A DNA stretch of 64,000 nucleotides from Antilocapra americana (GCA_007570785.1 ML661885.1:33426589-33490588), one strand, 5' to 3'; shown: positions 12,291 to 24,352, counted from the first letter of the stretch. Notes: generated from the sequence alone by a model not told the origin. Numbers and translations are program-made.

Positions 12291-14284
12291 ACAAAAATGA
12301 ATTTCCAAGAATTGCTTTCCCAATTTAGATATGGTATCACCTTTTCCTCCTGGTGCTTCTTTCATTTTATTTCCAGCTTTATTGGGATAAAATTGACATA
12401 TAACATTTTGTAAGTAAGGTATACATATACATATAAGTGATTCTACCATAATGTTACTTAAATCTGTTACCTCATATAGTTACCTTTTGTGTGTCTTTTT
12501 GTGTGGTAAGAACAATTAAGATCTACTCTCTTACCAACTTTCAAGTATACAATTATATAACATAGTCAACTATAATCATCATGCTGAACGTAATTTCCAT
12601 AACCAATTCATTTTATATTTGGAAATTTGTTCCTTTGACTAGCATCTCTTTTCCTTAATCTTCCAGGCCCTGGAACCACCAATCAACTCTCAGTTACTCT
12701 AAGTTCAGCTTCTTTAGATTCTCTATATGTGATACCTGTATATGTCCTTCTCTGATTTATTTGACTTAGCATAATGCCTTTAAGTTTTATCTATGTTGTT
12801 GCAAATGGCAAGACTTCCTTCTTTCTCATGGCTGAATAATATTCCATTGTTTATATATACCACATTTTCTTTATGCATTCACATGAAGGTTGTTTTTATC
12901 TCTTGGATATTGTGAATAAGACTGCAATGTACATGGGAGTGCAGTATCTCTTCCAGATGGTGATTTCATCTCCCTTAGCTTATACTTAGGAACAGGATTG
13001 CTGTGTCATATGGTAGTTCTAGTTTGAGTCGTTTTCCCTAGTGGCCATACCAATTTACAGTTCTATCAATAATGCACCAGACTTCCCTTTCCCACACCCT
13101 TGCTAGCACTTGGCATTTCTTGTCTTTTGATACTAACCATTCTGACAGGTATGAGGTTTATCATTTATCACAAATATCATCGTGATTTGCATTATCCTGA
13201 TGATTAGTGATGTTGAGCAGCTTTCTATGGCCATTTTTATGTCCTTCTTGGGAAAATGTCTATTCAGGTTCTTTGTCCATTTTTTAATCAAATTATGTTT
13301 TTGAGTTGTATGTGTTCCCTCTCTGTTTTAAATATTAACCACTTAGCTATTTGGTTTGCAATATTTTCTCTCAGTCTATAGGTTGCCTTTTCATTCTGTT
13401 GATTGTTTCTTTTGCTGTGCAGAAATTTTTTAGTTTAGTGTAGTCCTACTTGTTTATTTTTGCTTTTGCTGCTTGTGTTTTTCATGTCATATAAAAAGAA
13501 TCGTTACCAAGACTGATGTCAAAGAGGTTTTCCCTATGTTTTATTCTAGAGTTTTATGGCTTCACATCTTCCATGTAGGCCTTTTAATCTATTTTGAGTT
13601 AATTTCTGTGATTGGTATTTGATAGGGGTCTATTTTCATTATTTTGTATGTGACTATCCAGTTTTCCTAGCACCATTTATTGAAGAGACTATTCTTAGCC
13701 CTCTGAAAATATTCTTGGCTCCTTTGTCAAATACTAGTTCACTGTATATGCATAGGTTTATTTTGGGGCTCTTCATTCTGTTTCATTGATCTATGTGTCT
13801 GTTTTTATCCCAGTACCATACTGTTTTGGTTACTATAGCTTTGTAGCACAGTATAGTTTGAAATCAGGAAGTACAGTGCTCACAGCTTTGCTCTTTTTTT
13901 CTCAAGATTGTTTAGACTATTGAGTGTCTTTTGTGGTTCCACACAAATTGTAGGAAAATGACGTTGAATTTTGAAAGAGGGTACATTGAATCTACAGATG
14001 GTTTGGGGTAGCATGGACATTTTAGCAATATTAATGCTTTTACTCCTAAGCAAAAAATCTTCGTGTCTTTTTAAACTTCTTTCATCAGTGTTTTATAGTT
14101 TTCAGTGTATAAATCTTTAACCTCCTTGGTAAAATTTATTCTTAAGTATTTTATTGATTTTGATGCTATTGTAAATGGGGTTTTTAAAAAATTTCTTTTT
14201 CAGATAGTTCAATGTCACTGTATAGAAACATGATTGATTTTTGTATCCAGCAGCTTTACTGAATTTATTTATTAGTTCTAACAG

Positions 14285-14525
14285 TTTTTCAGCTTTATTA
14301 AAATATAACTGACAGATAATCAAATATTTAAAGTGTACCTTGTGGTGATTTGATATGTGTATACATTGTGAAAAGATTCCTCCAATGTAGTTAAACACAT
14401 CATCACCTCACATATTATTATTATTATTAATGAGAACATTTAAATTCTACCCTCTTAGCAAATTTCAATTATATAATACAGTTATATCAACTAGAGTTGT
14501 CATGTTATACAGTATATGTATGTGT
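14285..14525 (-). mobile_element. L1 3' UTR piece nested in a longer L1
   Basis: cagctttattaaaatataac, ttgatatgtgtatacattgt and aattctaccctcttagcaaa are the L1 3'-UTR type also seen at 12360-12550. Here it occurs again in the middle of the ORF2 part, so it is a later insertion or rearrangement. Confidence 0.6.
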
Positions 14526-14527
14526 GT

Positions 14528-14719
14528 GCTTAGTCATTCAGTTATGTCTTACTCTTTGCTACCCCATGGACTGTAGCCTGCCAGGCTCCTCTGTTCATGG
14601 GATTCTCCAGGCAAGAGTACTGGAATGGATAGCCATTCCCTACTCCAGGGGATCTTCCTGACCCAGGAATTGAACCCAAGTCTCCTGCATTGCAGGTGGA
14701 CTCTTTACTGTCTGAACCT
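14528..14719 (-). mobile_element. Bov-tA SINE, reverse strand, nested in L1
   Basis: gtgcttagtcattcagttat through ggattctccaggcaagagta to gcattgcaggtggactcttt; the tRNA-like end is shortened. Confidence 0.9.
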
Positions 14720-15235
14720 TATAAGGGGAAATACTTGTTGTTCTTATAATTGAAAGTTTGTAGTCTTTTGCCAATCCTTCCCTAGTTTTCTTATGTCCAA
14801 GCCCCTGGGACCATTTTTTACTCTCTTCAACAGTATTTTTTATTTTTTTGGAGAGGGGTAAAGTCTTCAGGATTTTCCATATCATCTGCAAACAGAGGTG
14901 ATATGATCTTATCATCTTATTTTTCTCTCTTGTTTGGATATTTTCTATTTGTTTTTCTTACCTTCTTGCTCTGGCTGAAATTTCAGTGCCATGTTGAATA
15001 GCAATGATGAGAGGGGAAAACTTGTCTTGTTTTGTCTTGTTTCTGATCTTAGGGGAAAAGCCTTCAGTTTTTCAACTGTTGAGTATGGTGTTAGCTTGTC
15101 ATAAATGACCTTTATTACATTCCTTTTATACCTAAATGTTGAGCGTTCTTATCATGAAAGAATGTTGAATTTTGTCAAATGCTTTTTCTGCATCTACTGA
15201 TAAATTGTGTGATTTTTTTTCTCTTTCATCTTGTC

Positions 15236-16200
15236 TTTAGAATTTGAACTATAAGTTGCAAGTGTAGCAGTCATCTCATGGTTACAAAATAACCAAAGTA
15301 ATAAAAAAAGTGCTAAAGATGGCACAGCATAAAGAGGGAAGTAGACTGGGATGTTGGTAATATCATGGAGGTATTGCACTAACAGCTCTACACTGCTTAT
15401 CTATAGCCATACTTTTTTCTTGTGTGACAATATAATCCCCCATTTGGATAATTCAGAATAAGTTAGTGGATGATATCTATAACTTATTGGAATACCTATC
15501 TAATATCCTCATGTACTTTGAGTCATTGTCATAACATAAATCAATTATTTATTCCCTTTATCTCTTTAGCTTTTATAATTTTCTCTCTTCAATTAGATAA
15601 TTATTTCCTTGTGGATGGGTATGATCTTATATTATTTATAGTTTATCACTATTCTTAGATACTATTAGTGGCATCTAGTAAATAAGTGCAAATAACATGC
15701 AATGTTGATTGTATAAATCAGCCAATAACTATATAGTAATATAAACTATGCATCCAGCCTAATAGGGATCATGCAAGCAGGGGGAGTTTGCATTTTGAAG
15801 TAGTTTTATTGTGATACTAGGAGTCAGATTTTTGCATATGGGTTTTTAATGTGCCTGCTTAAAAATGGTCATTAAGAGTCTTTCACATATTAGATTATTA
15901 CAGTTAAGTATTTAATTTCATTATATTTCATTATTAAAGGGATGCTTATAATTTCAGTAAGTAGTGTTAGAAATAGAATAATTAGATAGATGACAGAGTC
16001 AGGCAACCTTATATAACCTATTTAAACTATATCTTAATGTAGTACTTATTATGCGATGAATGATATAATACTATGAGAATATTCTTGCATTTCCATGCAA
16101 ATTAGAAGTTCTTACATTTCCAATGCTAATTGGATAGAAATATTCTTTCATTATCTGTGTAAGAAGCCATCTCAGCAATTCAAGAAGTCAAGAAACTGAA
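15236..16200. other. AT-rich spacer
   Basis: No recognised repeat and no coding signal; many stops on both strands. Confidence 0.4.
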
Positions 16201-16204
16201 AGAC

Positions 16205-16375
16205 CTAGGTGTTGATGAATTATCTATTTAAAGTTAAGTTCACCAAGATGATTAGAAGAGAAGAGTGGGATGGGAGATGGGAGGGAGGCTTAAGAGAGAG
16301 GGGATATATGCATCCATATAGCTGACTTTACTGTACAGCAGAAACCAACTCAATATTATAAAGCAGTTGTGAAAG
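16205..16375 (+). mobile_element. Ruminant L1 3' end, sense
   Basis: ggatatatgcatccatatag, ctgactttactgtacagcag and aaaccaactcaatattataa are the characteristic 3' end of ruminant L1. The Bov-tA follows directly. Confidence 0.75.
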
Positions 16376-16562
16376 TTTTGGTCACTCAATCATGTCCAAC
16401 TCTGTGACCCCATGGACTATAGCTCACCAAGTTCCTCTGTCCATGGAATTCTCCAGGCAAGAATACTGGAGTGGGTTGTCATTTCCTTCTCCAGAGGATC
16501 TTCCCAACCCAGGGATTGAACCTGGCTCTCCCTCATTGCAGGCAGACTCTTTACCAACTGAG
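16376..16562 (-). mobile_element. Bov-tA SINE, reverse strand
   Basis: catgtccaactctgtgaccc through ggcaagaatactggagtggg to ctctttaccaactgagact. Confidence 0.92.
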
Positions 16563-17282
16563 ACTCCAAAAATAAAATTTTTAAAAAGATGATAGGAAGA
16601 AGTGATGGAGAGAGAAACAATGAGGTAGGTATTAAAGCGATGATGAATAAAGAAGATTGATCAAGAAGTAAATGACAGCAAAAAGGAAAGTCAGTAAGGG
16701 ATATTGTCAAATGATTATGTATTGGTATCAAGTATTATTAAAATAGTTGGCCCTGGAATGGGCCAGGGGATTCTTTCATTTAGAGTCTCTTTTACCACAT
16801 AGATGAACAGAGTTTGGGAGCAGAATGGGCACACTAGGCAGGAAGCTGATCTCCCATCCCGGTGAGCTCCTACAGGAAGGAGACCAGACAAGGGCTCGTC
16901 ACGTGGCTGAACTTATTCCAAGTAGTGCAATCAGTGAACAATATTAGAGGGGCGGGGTGATGTAAAACCTCGAATGGAAGGGTTTTGGATCTGAAAAAAG
17001 AGCATGAATTGGGGATTGGCTCAGAATTATAGGGAAAGAGCCAAGCTCCATGCTTGCTCTGATTTTTTTCCTATTGATCATATCCACACTAAAAATCAAG
17101 GCCTAATATTTACTCCTCAACCTCCTCCTGTGCTTGCATTAAGGATGTCCACATCCTATCTATTTGATAATTAGAGTTCTAGAATATGAACTTATGGAAT
17201 TGGGAAGTAGATGGGTGGGAACTTGGTCCACACCAGACCCTCTTCAACCTCTGGTTGACTCCAGAATCCATGTTTTTTCAAC
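16563..17282. other. Spacer without recognised features
   Basis: An A-rich start, then mixed sequence. No gene or repeat recognised. Confidence 0.4.
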
Positions 17283-17545
17283 GTAGATCTGAGAACCTGA
17301 GAAACTGGTGTGTGATTGGCTTCTTTGCACAATTTGACAGAGTAATGAAGCTTACCAGGTGTAAAGCAGGCAGCAGACACATAACTACTTCAGTATATGC
17401 ACTAATTAATGAATGTGATATCTGTAGTGGGTGGGAGTAGGTAGGCAGCTGGGCCAAGGGAGTTTGTGAGGAGGCTGAACAGCATTCGTGCATTGATGGT
17501 TGATGTTAATAACAGTGACAATTTGTCTCTTTGTCCTATGAAAAG
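17283..17545 (+). repeat. Unclassified duplicated sequence, copy A
   Basis: Related in the same orientation to 18750-19000. The best block, 17327-17418, matches 18790-18883 at about 71 of 94 aligned columns by hand, with a colinear second match (tctctttg) about 190 bases further on in both. I could not assign the family. Confidence 0.7.
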
Positions 17546-17924
17546 GATATATGTCAATTCATCCATCCTCAATCTTAGTGATGCCAGTTTACTCCTGCTG
17601 TTAAGTTCCAAGAGAATAACTAATATTATCTTATGAATGTAGTTATTACCAAATCCTACTTATTACCAGAGAAAGTGATTCATTGGCATTATACTCCATG
17701 TCTTTGCCATGACCATGGCTGAAAGCAGACTGTAGTCTCATTATTAAGAATCGGTCACATATAACTGTATTTGAAATTTTCAGTTGTCCTCTGGCTCTTT
17801 TCTTCTTTGGCTAAAAGATCAGGAGTCAGCTAAGTGATTTGTACTTGTAAAATCTCACCTAAGTAAGAAAAGATCTACTCAGTGTCTGCTTTAAAGTAAC
17901 ACTGGTTTAGTAGGAGAAGCAAAG

Positions 17925-18310
17925 GTCTAGGGGCAGAGGAACTTCATTTATACTCTGGCTTTGCCACTAACTAGTGTGTGATTTTAGTGGCTCAGATGGT
18001 AAAGAATCCACTAGCAATGTGGGAGACCTGGGTTTTATCCCTGGGTTGGGAAGATCCCCTGGAGGAGGGCATGGCAGCTCACTCCAGTGTTCTTGCCTGG
18101 AGAATCACCATGGACAGAGGAGTCTGATGGGCTACAGTCCATGGGATCACAAAGAGTCAGACATGACTCAGCAACTAAGTAGTTTTCCCAAATCTATTTC
18201 CTCATCTGAAAATGTGGTAACACTAATGAGTAATGCTAAGAATTAAATTATCAAATTAGCAAAAATTCTCTAACATAGTACCTGAAACACAAAAGATGCT
18301 CAGGAATACC
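17925..18310 (+). mobile_element. MIR SINE split by a Bov-tA
   Basis: Left part: actctggctttgccactaac and tagtgtgtgatttt. Right part: tatttcctcatctgaaaatg and acatagtacctgaaacac. Joining the two sides across the SINE restores MIR order. Confidence 0.75.
17978..18184 (+). mobile_element. Bov-tA SINE nested in MIR
   Basis: gtggctcagatggtaaagaa through ttcttgcctggagaatcacc to agacatgactcagcaacta. Confidence 0.93.
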
Positions 18311-18749
18311 AGTTATTCCAGGGGATGTCAATAACTTGTATTGACTTGTTGGTTTTCATCTGTGTAGAGACCCCCAAAACCCAGCTATAAATTACACAGA
18401 AAAAAAATTATCCCTAAACATCAGAAAATCCTCTATCCAATGCCATTTGGATATCTATTTACATTTTAGGGTTTAGGCTGAGATGTCTCAAAGGGCAAAT
18501 GATGTACTTTTTAAAGAGAGATTATGTTTTATTACATTATTTCCTAGTGGCTGAAACTCTTGCAAGGCACATTGCTATATTCTATCTTTTTTTTTTCTTT
18601 TTACTATTTTCTATCTTTATATGAGAAATGAATATTAGAGTAAAGGGATTGGGGGTGTAAAAATAAGAGAGAAGTCAGGAGGAGAAAAGTGACAGCAACA
18701 AGAAATACCCTTTCTCTCTTAAGTTATATTTGCAAATTTGCATATGCAG
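18311..18749. other. Spacer without recognised features
   Basis: Includes a T-rich tract near 18588. Nothing else recognised. Confidence 0.4.
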
Positions 18750-19000
18750 AGTATCTAAGAGGGTGGGTTGGTAACTGATTTCTTGGTATGCACAATTTGG
18801 TAGAGTTATGGAGTTTAACGAGTGTGAAGCAGCCAGCAAACGCACCCAACTCCTTCAGCATATACAGTAATTAGTATATATGAGAAAAGAGTGGATGAAG
18901 TGGGATGAGCTCAGTGTGGAAGACTGAGGGAAGACAGAGCGGCACTGTATTTTGAGAACGGATTTAAAAAATATTGTTAGTTTATCTCTTTGCATTCAAC
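18750..19000 (+). repeat. Unclassified duplicated sequence, copy B
   Basis: Partner of 17283-17545, same orientation, about 1.46 kb downstream. Shares cacaattt, agcagccagcaaac-type and cttcag.atata blocks in order. The two copies have diverged by roughly a quarter, so the duplication or the two insertions are old. Confidence 0.7.
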
Positions 19001-19029
19001 CAATTCCTATAATAGGCTGTTAATAGCCA

Positions 19030-19175
19030 TATTACTTTAGTTTGTATGACAGACTCCGTAGGTAGTTTGTAAGCTCCTTGAAGGCCCATACTATGTCTTA
19101 TTTCTCTATACAGCCACCCCCTAGCATAGGTATTCCATAAATGCTTGGTGGGTAAATGAATAAATAAATGAATGA
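19030..19175 (+). mobile_element. L2 3' end
   Basis: tagtttgtaagctccttgaa, cccatactatgtcttatttc and ccataaatgcttggtgggta with a final aatgaataaataaatgaatg are typical of an L2 3' end. Confidence 0.75.
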
Positions 19176-19422
19176 TCACCAAGTTAAATAGACTGAAGTT
19201 ATTGAGGTGAATGTGTTCTGCTGTCCTGAAAAGCTGAGACTGGAACTTCAGTGAATTATTTTAAGAGGCTAACTGTCCATTTACTTGTCTAGAAAAATAC
19301 TGTCACTCCCTATCACAAACTGGAGGCCCACAGAGTTAATTTGGTAAGTTCTGCATGTATGTGTATTTAAAATTTAAGTTTGTTAGCTATAGGTAGAAGT
19401 TGGGATGTAATATAGCATAAAA

Positions 19423-19456
19423 ATTTTGATTCATGTGGTTTTCTTGATTGGCTGCA
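19423..19456. repeat. Target-site duplication of the BovB, 5' copy
   Basis: Matches 20470-20503 at 29 of 34 positions, with the last 14 bases (cttgattggctgca) identical. Confidence 0.85.
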
Positions 19457-20469
19457 CAGAGTACATCAAGACTGGATATTGTCACCCTGCTTATTTAACT
19501 TATATGCAGAGTACATCATAAGAAATGCTGGGCTGGATGAAGCACTAGCTGGAATCAAGATTTCTGGGAGAAATATCAATAACCTCAGATATGTAGATGA
19601 CACCACCCTTATGGCAGAAAGTGAGGAGGAACGAAAGAGCCGCTTAGAAATAAAGAAAGGTAGCACTCAGTTGTGTCTGACTCTTGTGATCCCATGAACT
19701 GTAGCCTGCCAGACTCCTCTGTCCATGGGATTCTCCAGGCAAGAATACTGGAGTGGGTTGCCATTCCTTCTCCAGGGGATCTTCCCAACCTAGAAACTGA
19801 ACCCAGGTCTCCTGCATTGCAGGCAGATTCTTTACCAATTGAGCCATAAGGGAAGCCCTTAATAGAAACAATGACAGACTTTATTTTCTTAGGCTCCAAA
19901 ACCACTGCAAATGGTGACTACAGCCACAAAATTAAAAGACGGTTGCTCCTTGGAAGAAAAGCTATGACAAACCTAGACAGCATATTAAAAAGCAGAGACA
20001 TTACTTTGCCCGTGAAGGTCCTTATAGTCAAAGCTATGGTTTTTCAGTAGTCATGTATGGATGTGAGAGTTGGACCATAAAGAAAGCTGAACACTGAAGA
20101 ACTGATGCTTTTGAACTGTGGTGTTGGAGAAGACTCTTGAGAGCCCCTTGGACTGAAAGGATTGGGACCTTGTCAATCCTAACTGGGATATCAACCCTGA
20201 ATATTCATTGGAAGGACTGATGTTGAAGCTGAAGTTCTAATACTTTGGCCACCTGATGCAAAGAGCCGACTCATTTGAAAAGACCCTGATGCTGGGAAAG
20301 ATTGAAGGCAAGAAGAGAAGGGGACAACAGAAAATTAGATGGTTGGATGGCGTCATTGACTCAATGGACATGAGTTTTGGAGTTGATAAAGGACAGGGAA
20401 GCCTGGCATGCTCTAGTCCATGGGATCCCAAAGAGTTGGACATGACTGAGTGACTGAACAATAACAAAA
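19457..20469 (+). mobile_element. BovB (RTE) LINE, 5'-truncated, with nested SINE and TSD
   Basis: Encodes a broken piece of the BovB reverse transcriptase: LFNLYAEYIIRNAGLDEA followed by the catalytic-site region NNLRYVDDTTLMAESEEE, where the motif reads YVDD. After the nested SINE the C-terminal region resumes (DGVIDSMDMSFG). Frame shifts and stops disable it. It is flanked by an imperfect 34-base direct repeat, 19423-19456 and 20470-20503, with 5 differences, read as the TSD. Confidence 0.93.
19660..19857 (-). mobile_element. Bov-tA SINE, reverse strand, nested in BovB
   Basis: actcagttgtgtctgactct through ggcaagaatactggagtggg to attgagccataagggaagcc. BovB continues on both sides, but roughly 100 or more bases expected between them appear missing. 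Confidence 0.93.
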
Positions 20470-20503
20470 AATTGGATTTGTGTGGTTTACTTGATTGGCT
20501 GCA
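20470..20503. repeat. Target-site duplication of the BovB, 3' copy
   Basis: Second copy of the 34-base direct repeat, directly after the short A-rich BovB end (aacaataacaaaaa). Confidence 0.85.
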
Positions 20504-22799
20504 GACTGATAAACCATTTCTCTTGGGAAAAGCAAAGACTTGGCTTTGATAAGTCAAATGCTTCTGTGAAAAAATTTGGCCAGAACTAAATAGTGATTCT
20601 GGATTGGACATGGGACCTGTAATTCACCATAGTCCCTGTCCATTCACTTTACTCATTTATGTTACCTATTTGATCCAGAATAACTGGTTGAGTTTGTGAT
20701 TTCAGCAATATGTGATTGCCTGGTTAAAAGGCGGGGGGCATCCAAGGAAAAAGGAGTTACCTCATTGTCTTACAAAAATACCATGAGAAGTGTGATTGGA
20801 CCTGATGAGGAGGTGTCTGGGTAAGGTTGGAGGGAATGAACACCTGCAGAGCAGTTGCATGTGGGGGCAAAGCTGATAGAGCTCTTTGTACACTGAGAAA
20901 TGAAGGGGAAAGAAATGAAAGATTCCAAATTCCATTTCACTAGGTTGCATAAGATCCTTCATGATCAACAAGACCAGCCTTTCAGCAGGCAGGGGGTTGC
21001 AATTAAAGAACTTGGTTTGTCATGGGGGAAGAACAGAGGTGGGCTGAGATTGTGCTCAGTCTAAAGGACCGCATACAACTCTGGTTCTTAGAAGTCAGCC
21101 AATTCAATTTACTTACATTTGGCTTCCCCTTTCAAAAATGCATACATTGGATGACACAATCTGTTATATTAGATTTACTAATATTTTACAGTGATGCAGC
21201 AAAGAGCAGGCCAAGTGCCTTAAAGACATGAGATTTATGGCCAGTGATTAATCTTGTAAAAATAATGAATTGCCACCAAAAAGGGGGAAAGAACAGATTC
21301 TTTCCCAAACAGGAAAGGAAATCTAACCCCTTCGTTTGATGGATAAGTATTTCTTAAAAAAAAAAAAAAACTAACAAATAGGAAATGTTTAGAATCTAAA
21401 AATCTCTTTCTGAACACCCAACCACCAACATCTTCCAAAACCGACTTGGTGGGTACAGCTGGCAGACTGAATTTGCCCTCTCACCTTAAGAATATTAGCA
21501 AATTGCAATGGGTCCCCTCCAGAAGAAATATAATATTCTCATGCTAGGACTTTCCAGCAGGAATACGGTTCTACAGTTGGCAGGCTCTAACTGACACTCA
21601 CAAATAGGTCCAGTTTGAAAGATGAGGATTCAGATGCAATGAACAGCATATTTTTCTTATTATTTTTTATGCATATCTAGCTTTTAGGGAAAAAAATTTA
21701 AAAAGTCCCTGAAACTGAAACTCAAAAGGCTTATAAAAGCCATTCCTTTAGTTTTTTTCTCTAATTGTTACTTTCTTTTTCCTTGTGACTTGGAAAGAAA
21801 GGGGATGGGGAATAAAATTTATTATATTTTATATTTAAAAGAAAAGCAATTTTGATTTTTTTTAAAGAGGAGGACTGTGTAGGCAGGTTGGCTAAATCTA
21901 TACATACTCACATATATACTGTATTCCTGGTAGTACTCTTTCTCATTATTATCACATTTTTAAATGAAAAGCCACCTTTTCTGAAGTGGTATTACTGTAC
22001 AGTTCATTACCCTTTTTTTGAGCTTTATATAAAAATTCAAGGTAGTCTTGCTTCACTGGTTTTTCACGAAAGAAAACATTTCTTTTGCAGCTTGGAATTT
22101 AAAAATGCAACTATTGGAGTTGTTTTCCTTTTCCTTCCTCTAAAACCAAGAAACATATTTTTCTTTCTGCACTGAGGCGATTACTGAACTATCAGATGAC
22201 CAGTGGGTCCTGAAACCAAGATATTTATAGTCTGTAAATATTTTTATGGTGGTAGTGGTGAAGAAAGAGGTGGTCTTCTCTATACACACAGACTGCCTTA
22301 TAATTTTTTTTCTAACGTTTATAAGTAACCTATTTTTCCTGCAATGAGCAAAGCAACCTAGGAAAATATGTGATTATTCTCTTTTATTGCATTCTCAGAC
22401 ATTGTAGATCTGTGAATTTTACAGATTATGGATTGATATTTGTGGTTCTCTTTCATGTACAATATAGATATTGAGAAATAAAAAACGTTTATAAACATAG
22501 ACAAATTTATATTTCAAACATTGCCTTTTTTTTTCTGAATCAGTTTTGTCTCAGAACATATGTGCTACCCAGGCATTTGCTTCTTTAAAAAAAAAAAAAA
22601 ACAACTTTATAGTTTGCACATCAAAGACAATGATATGTGAGTCAGCTCTGCTTTGGTAACAAATTGGTAACAAATTTACCCCTCAATCCCAGTAAATTAG
22701 AACAGCAGAGGTGTCTGAAGATCAGCTGTAGCTCTGCTGCCCCTGTCCTCTTATTCTAGGATTCAGGATAAAGGAGCAACTCTTATTTGAAAAATAATT
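20504..22799. other. Repeat-poor AT-rich spacer
   Basis: No gene and no repeat family recognised. Contains A runs near 21357 and 22588 and a short tandem duplication of ttggtaacaaa near 22653-22674. Confidence 0.4.
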
Positions 22800-22920
22800 T
22801 TCTTTTTAAACTTTTTATTTTGGATTGTGGTATAGCCTATTAACAATGTTGTGATAGTTTCAGGTGGACAGTAAAGGGACTCAGCCATACATATACGTGT
22901 ATTCATTCTACCCCATGAAA
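22800..22920 (-). mobile_element. Ruminant L1 3' terminus, reverse strand
   Basis: ctttttattttggattgtgg, gcctattaacaatgttgtga and agggactcagccatacatat match the same element type at 46803-47243. Confidence 0.75.
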
Positions 22921-23138
22921 TGCCTCCCAGGTGGCGCTAGTGGTTTAAGAACCTGCCTGCTAATTCAGGAGGCAAAAGAGACACAGTTTCCCTTCTTGGG
23001 TCAGGAAGCTCGCCTGGAGTGGGCATGACAACCCCCTCCAATATTCATGGTGGGAGAATCCCATGGTCAGAGGAGCCTGGCAGACAACAGTCCACGGGCT
23101 GTAGAGTCAGACACGACTGAAGCAACTCAGCACACACG
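22921..23138 (+). mobile_element. Bov-tA SINE, diverged
   Basis: cccaggtggcgctagtggtt head, then agagacacag, catggtcagaggagcctggc and gagtcagacacgactgaagc. Flanks repeat gaaatg. Confidence 0.88.
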
Positions 23139-23719
23139 AAATGTCATTTTCACATCTAAAGAAAAAGAACAAGACAAAGCTTCTGCTCGGATGTGGCATG
23201 GGTCACACATGATGTTGACCAAATCAAATTTTATGGCCAAGACGAATATCAGTGGGCCAGGGAGGTGCATTTCTCCTACAAGAAGTCACTACAGACTCCA
23301 TGGCAAGGGGTGAGATAGTTATCCTAAAGGAAAGGGGAAGCAAATAATTGAAAACCACAGTATCATCTAACAGGATAATCCAGAGGAATTTACATAAACT
23401 CACCGTCAGTCAGTCTAGGGTGCTCCCACTTTCCATGATACTTCCACGATTTAAATGAGGGCTCCCTCTGCCATGAGGAGTGCATCCAGAGTTCCTTCCT
23501 CTTGTCATTTAATGTGCACTTGGGATACTAAGAAATGAATTTTATTATTTGTGAAAGCAGAGAAAACTCAGAAGGGCCAAGATTCTAAAAGAAATCATTA
23601 TAATGTAGCTCACAATTGGAGATGCCCAGAAGTACTGCTTAATGTTTCTAATTTCTTGTATCTTCTCTTATTCTTTTTCTCTTTATTCTGTGTCTTCCAG
23701 TCTCTCTTTTTCTCCTTTT
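23139..23719. other. Spacer without recognised features
   Basis: No coding signal or repeat recognised. Confidence 0.4.
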
Positions 23720-23729
23720 TCCAAAGTAC

Positions 23730-23907
23730 AGAGGTAGGTTTAGTTGCTAAGTTGTATCTGACTCTTGTGACCCCATGGACTGTGTAGCCCACCAGGTTCC
23801 TCTGTCCATGGAATCCTTTTCCAGGGGATCTTCCTGATCAAGGGATTGAACATGGATCTTCTTTATTGCAGGCAAACTCTTCACCAACTGAGCCACCAGG
23901 GAAGACC
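23730..23907 (-). mobile_element. Bov-tA SINE, reverse strand, internally shortened
   Basis: ttgctaagttgtatctgact to ctgagccaccagggaagac. Part of the body (the usual ggcaagaatactgg block) is missing. The flanks carry tccaaagta on both sides as a TSD. Confidence 0.92.
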
Positions 23908-24025
23908 TCCAAAGTATATAAATTTCATTTATTATGTCTCTCCTTTTTTTCCCCCTTAATTTCTCTTCTTTTCTTATATCTATCTAAGATACCGAGATAA
24001 AATATAGTTCCTACCTCATTTTATT

Positions 24026-24352
24026 TATTTATTTTTGGTTGCACTGAGTCTTTGTTACTGCACACCAGCTTTCTCTAGTTGTGGCAAGTGGGGGCTACTC
24101 TTTTTTCCTGTGTGTGAGCTTCTTATTGCAGTGGCTTTTCTTGTTGCTGAACACAAGCTTTAGGTGTGCGGCCTTCAGGAGTTATAGCACTCAGGCTCCG
24201 TAATTGCCGCTCACAGGCCCTAGAGCAGCTGGCTAAGAAGTTGTGGCTCGTGGGCTTAGTTCTGTGGCATATTAAATCTTCCTGGACCAGGGATCAAACT
24301 CATGTCCCCTGCATTGGCAGGATTCTTATCCACTGTGCCACTTGGAAAGTCC
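24026..24352 (-). mobile_element. CHR-type SINE (tRNA-Glu derived), reverse strand
   Basis: tttggttgcactgagtcttt, ctctagttgtggcaagtggg, ttgtggctcgtgggcttagt, ggaccagggatcaaactcat and gcattggcaggattcttatc in order. The flanks share a cctac-t-cattttat-type imperfect TSD. Confidence 0.85.

Larger units (their letters stand above)
12355..15235 (-). mobile_element. Long L1 remnant (ORF2 C-terminal part and 3' UTR), reverse strand
   Basis: The consecutive reverse-strand L1 landmarks are ttgggataaaattgacatat (3' UTR), ctcatggctgaataatattc, gctgtgcagaaattttttag, tgttttggttactatagctt, tgaatctacagatggtttgg, gtatttt-type ORF2 blocks and tttttctgcatctactgata. The reading frame is broken throughout. About 14285-14520 is a second L1 3'-UTR-like piece nested inside it, and the Bov-tA at 14528-14719 interrupts it again. 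Confidence 0.85.

Noticed and set aside
17283..19000. The duplicated pair as the two LTRs of one provirus
   Set aside because: The interval between them holds an old MIR and ordinary spacer, with no retroviral coding sequence. Not excluded for solo LTRs, but not supported.
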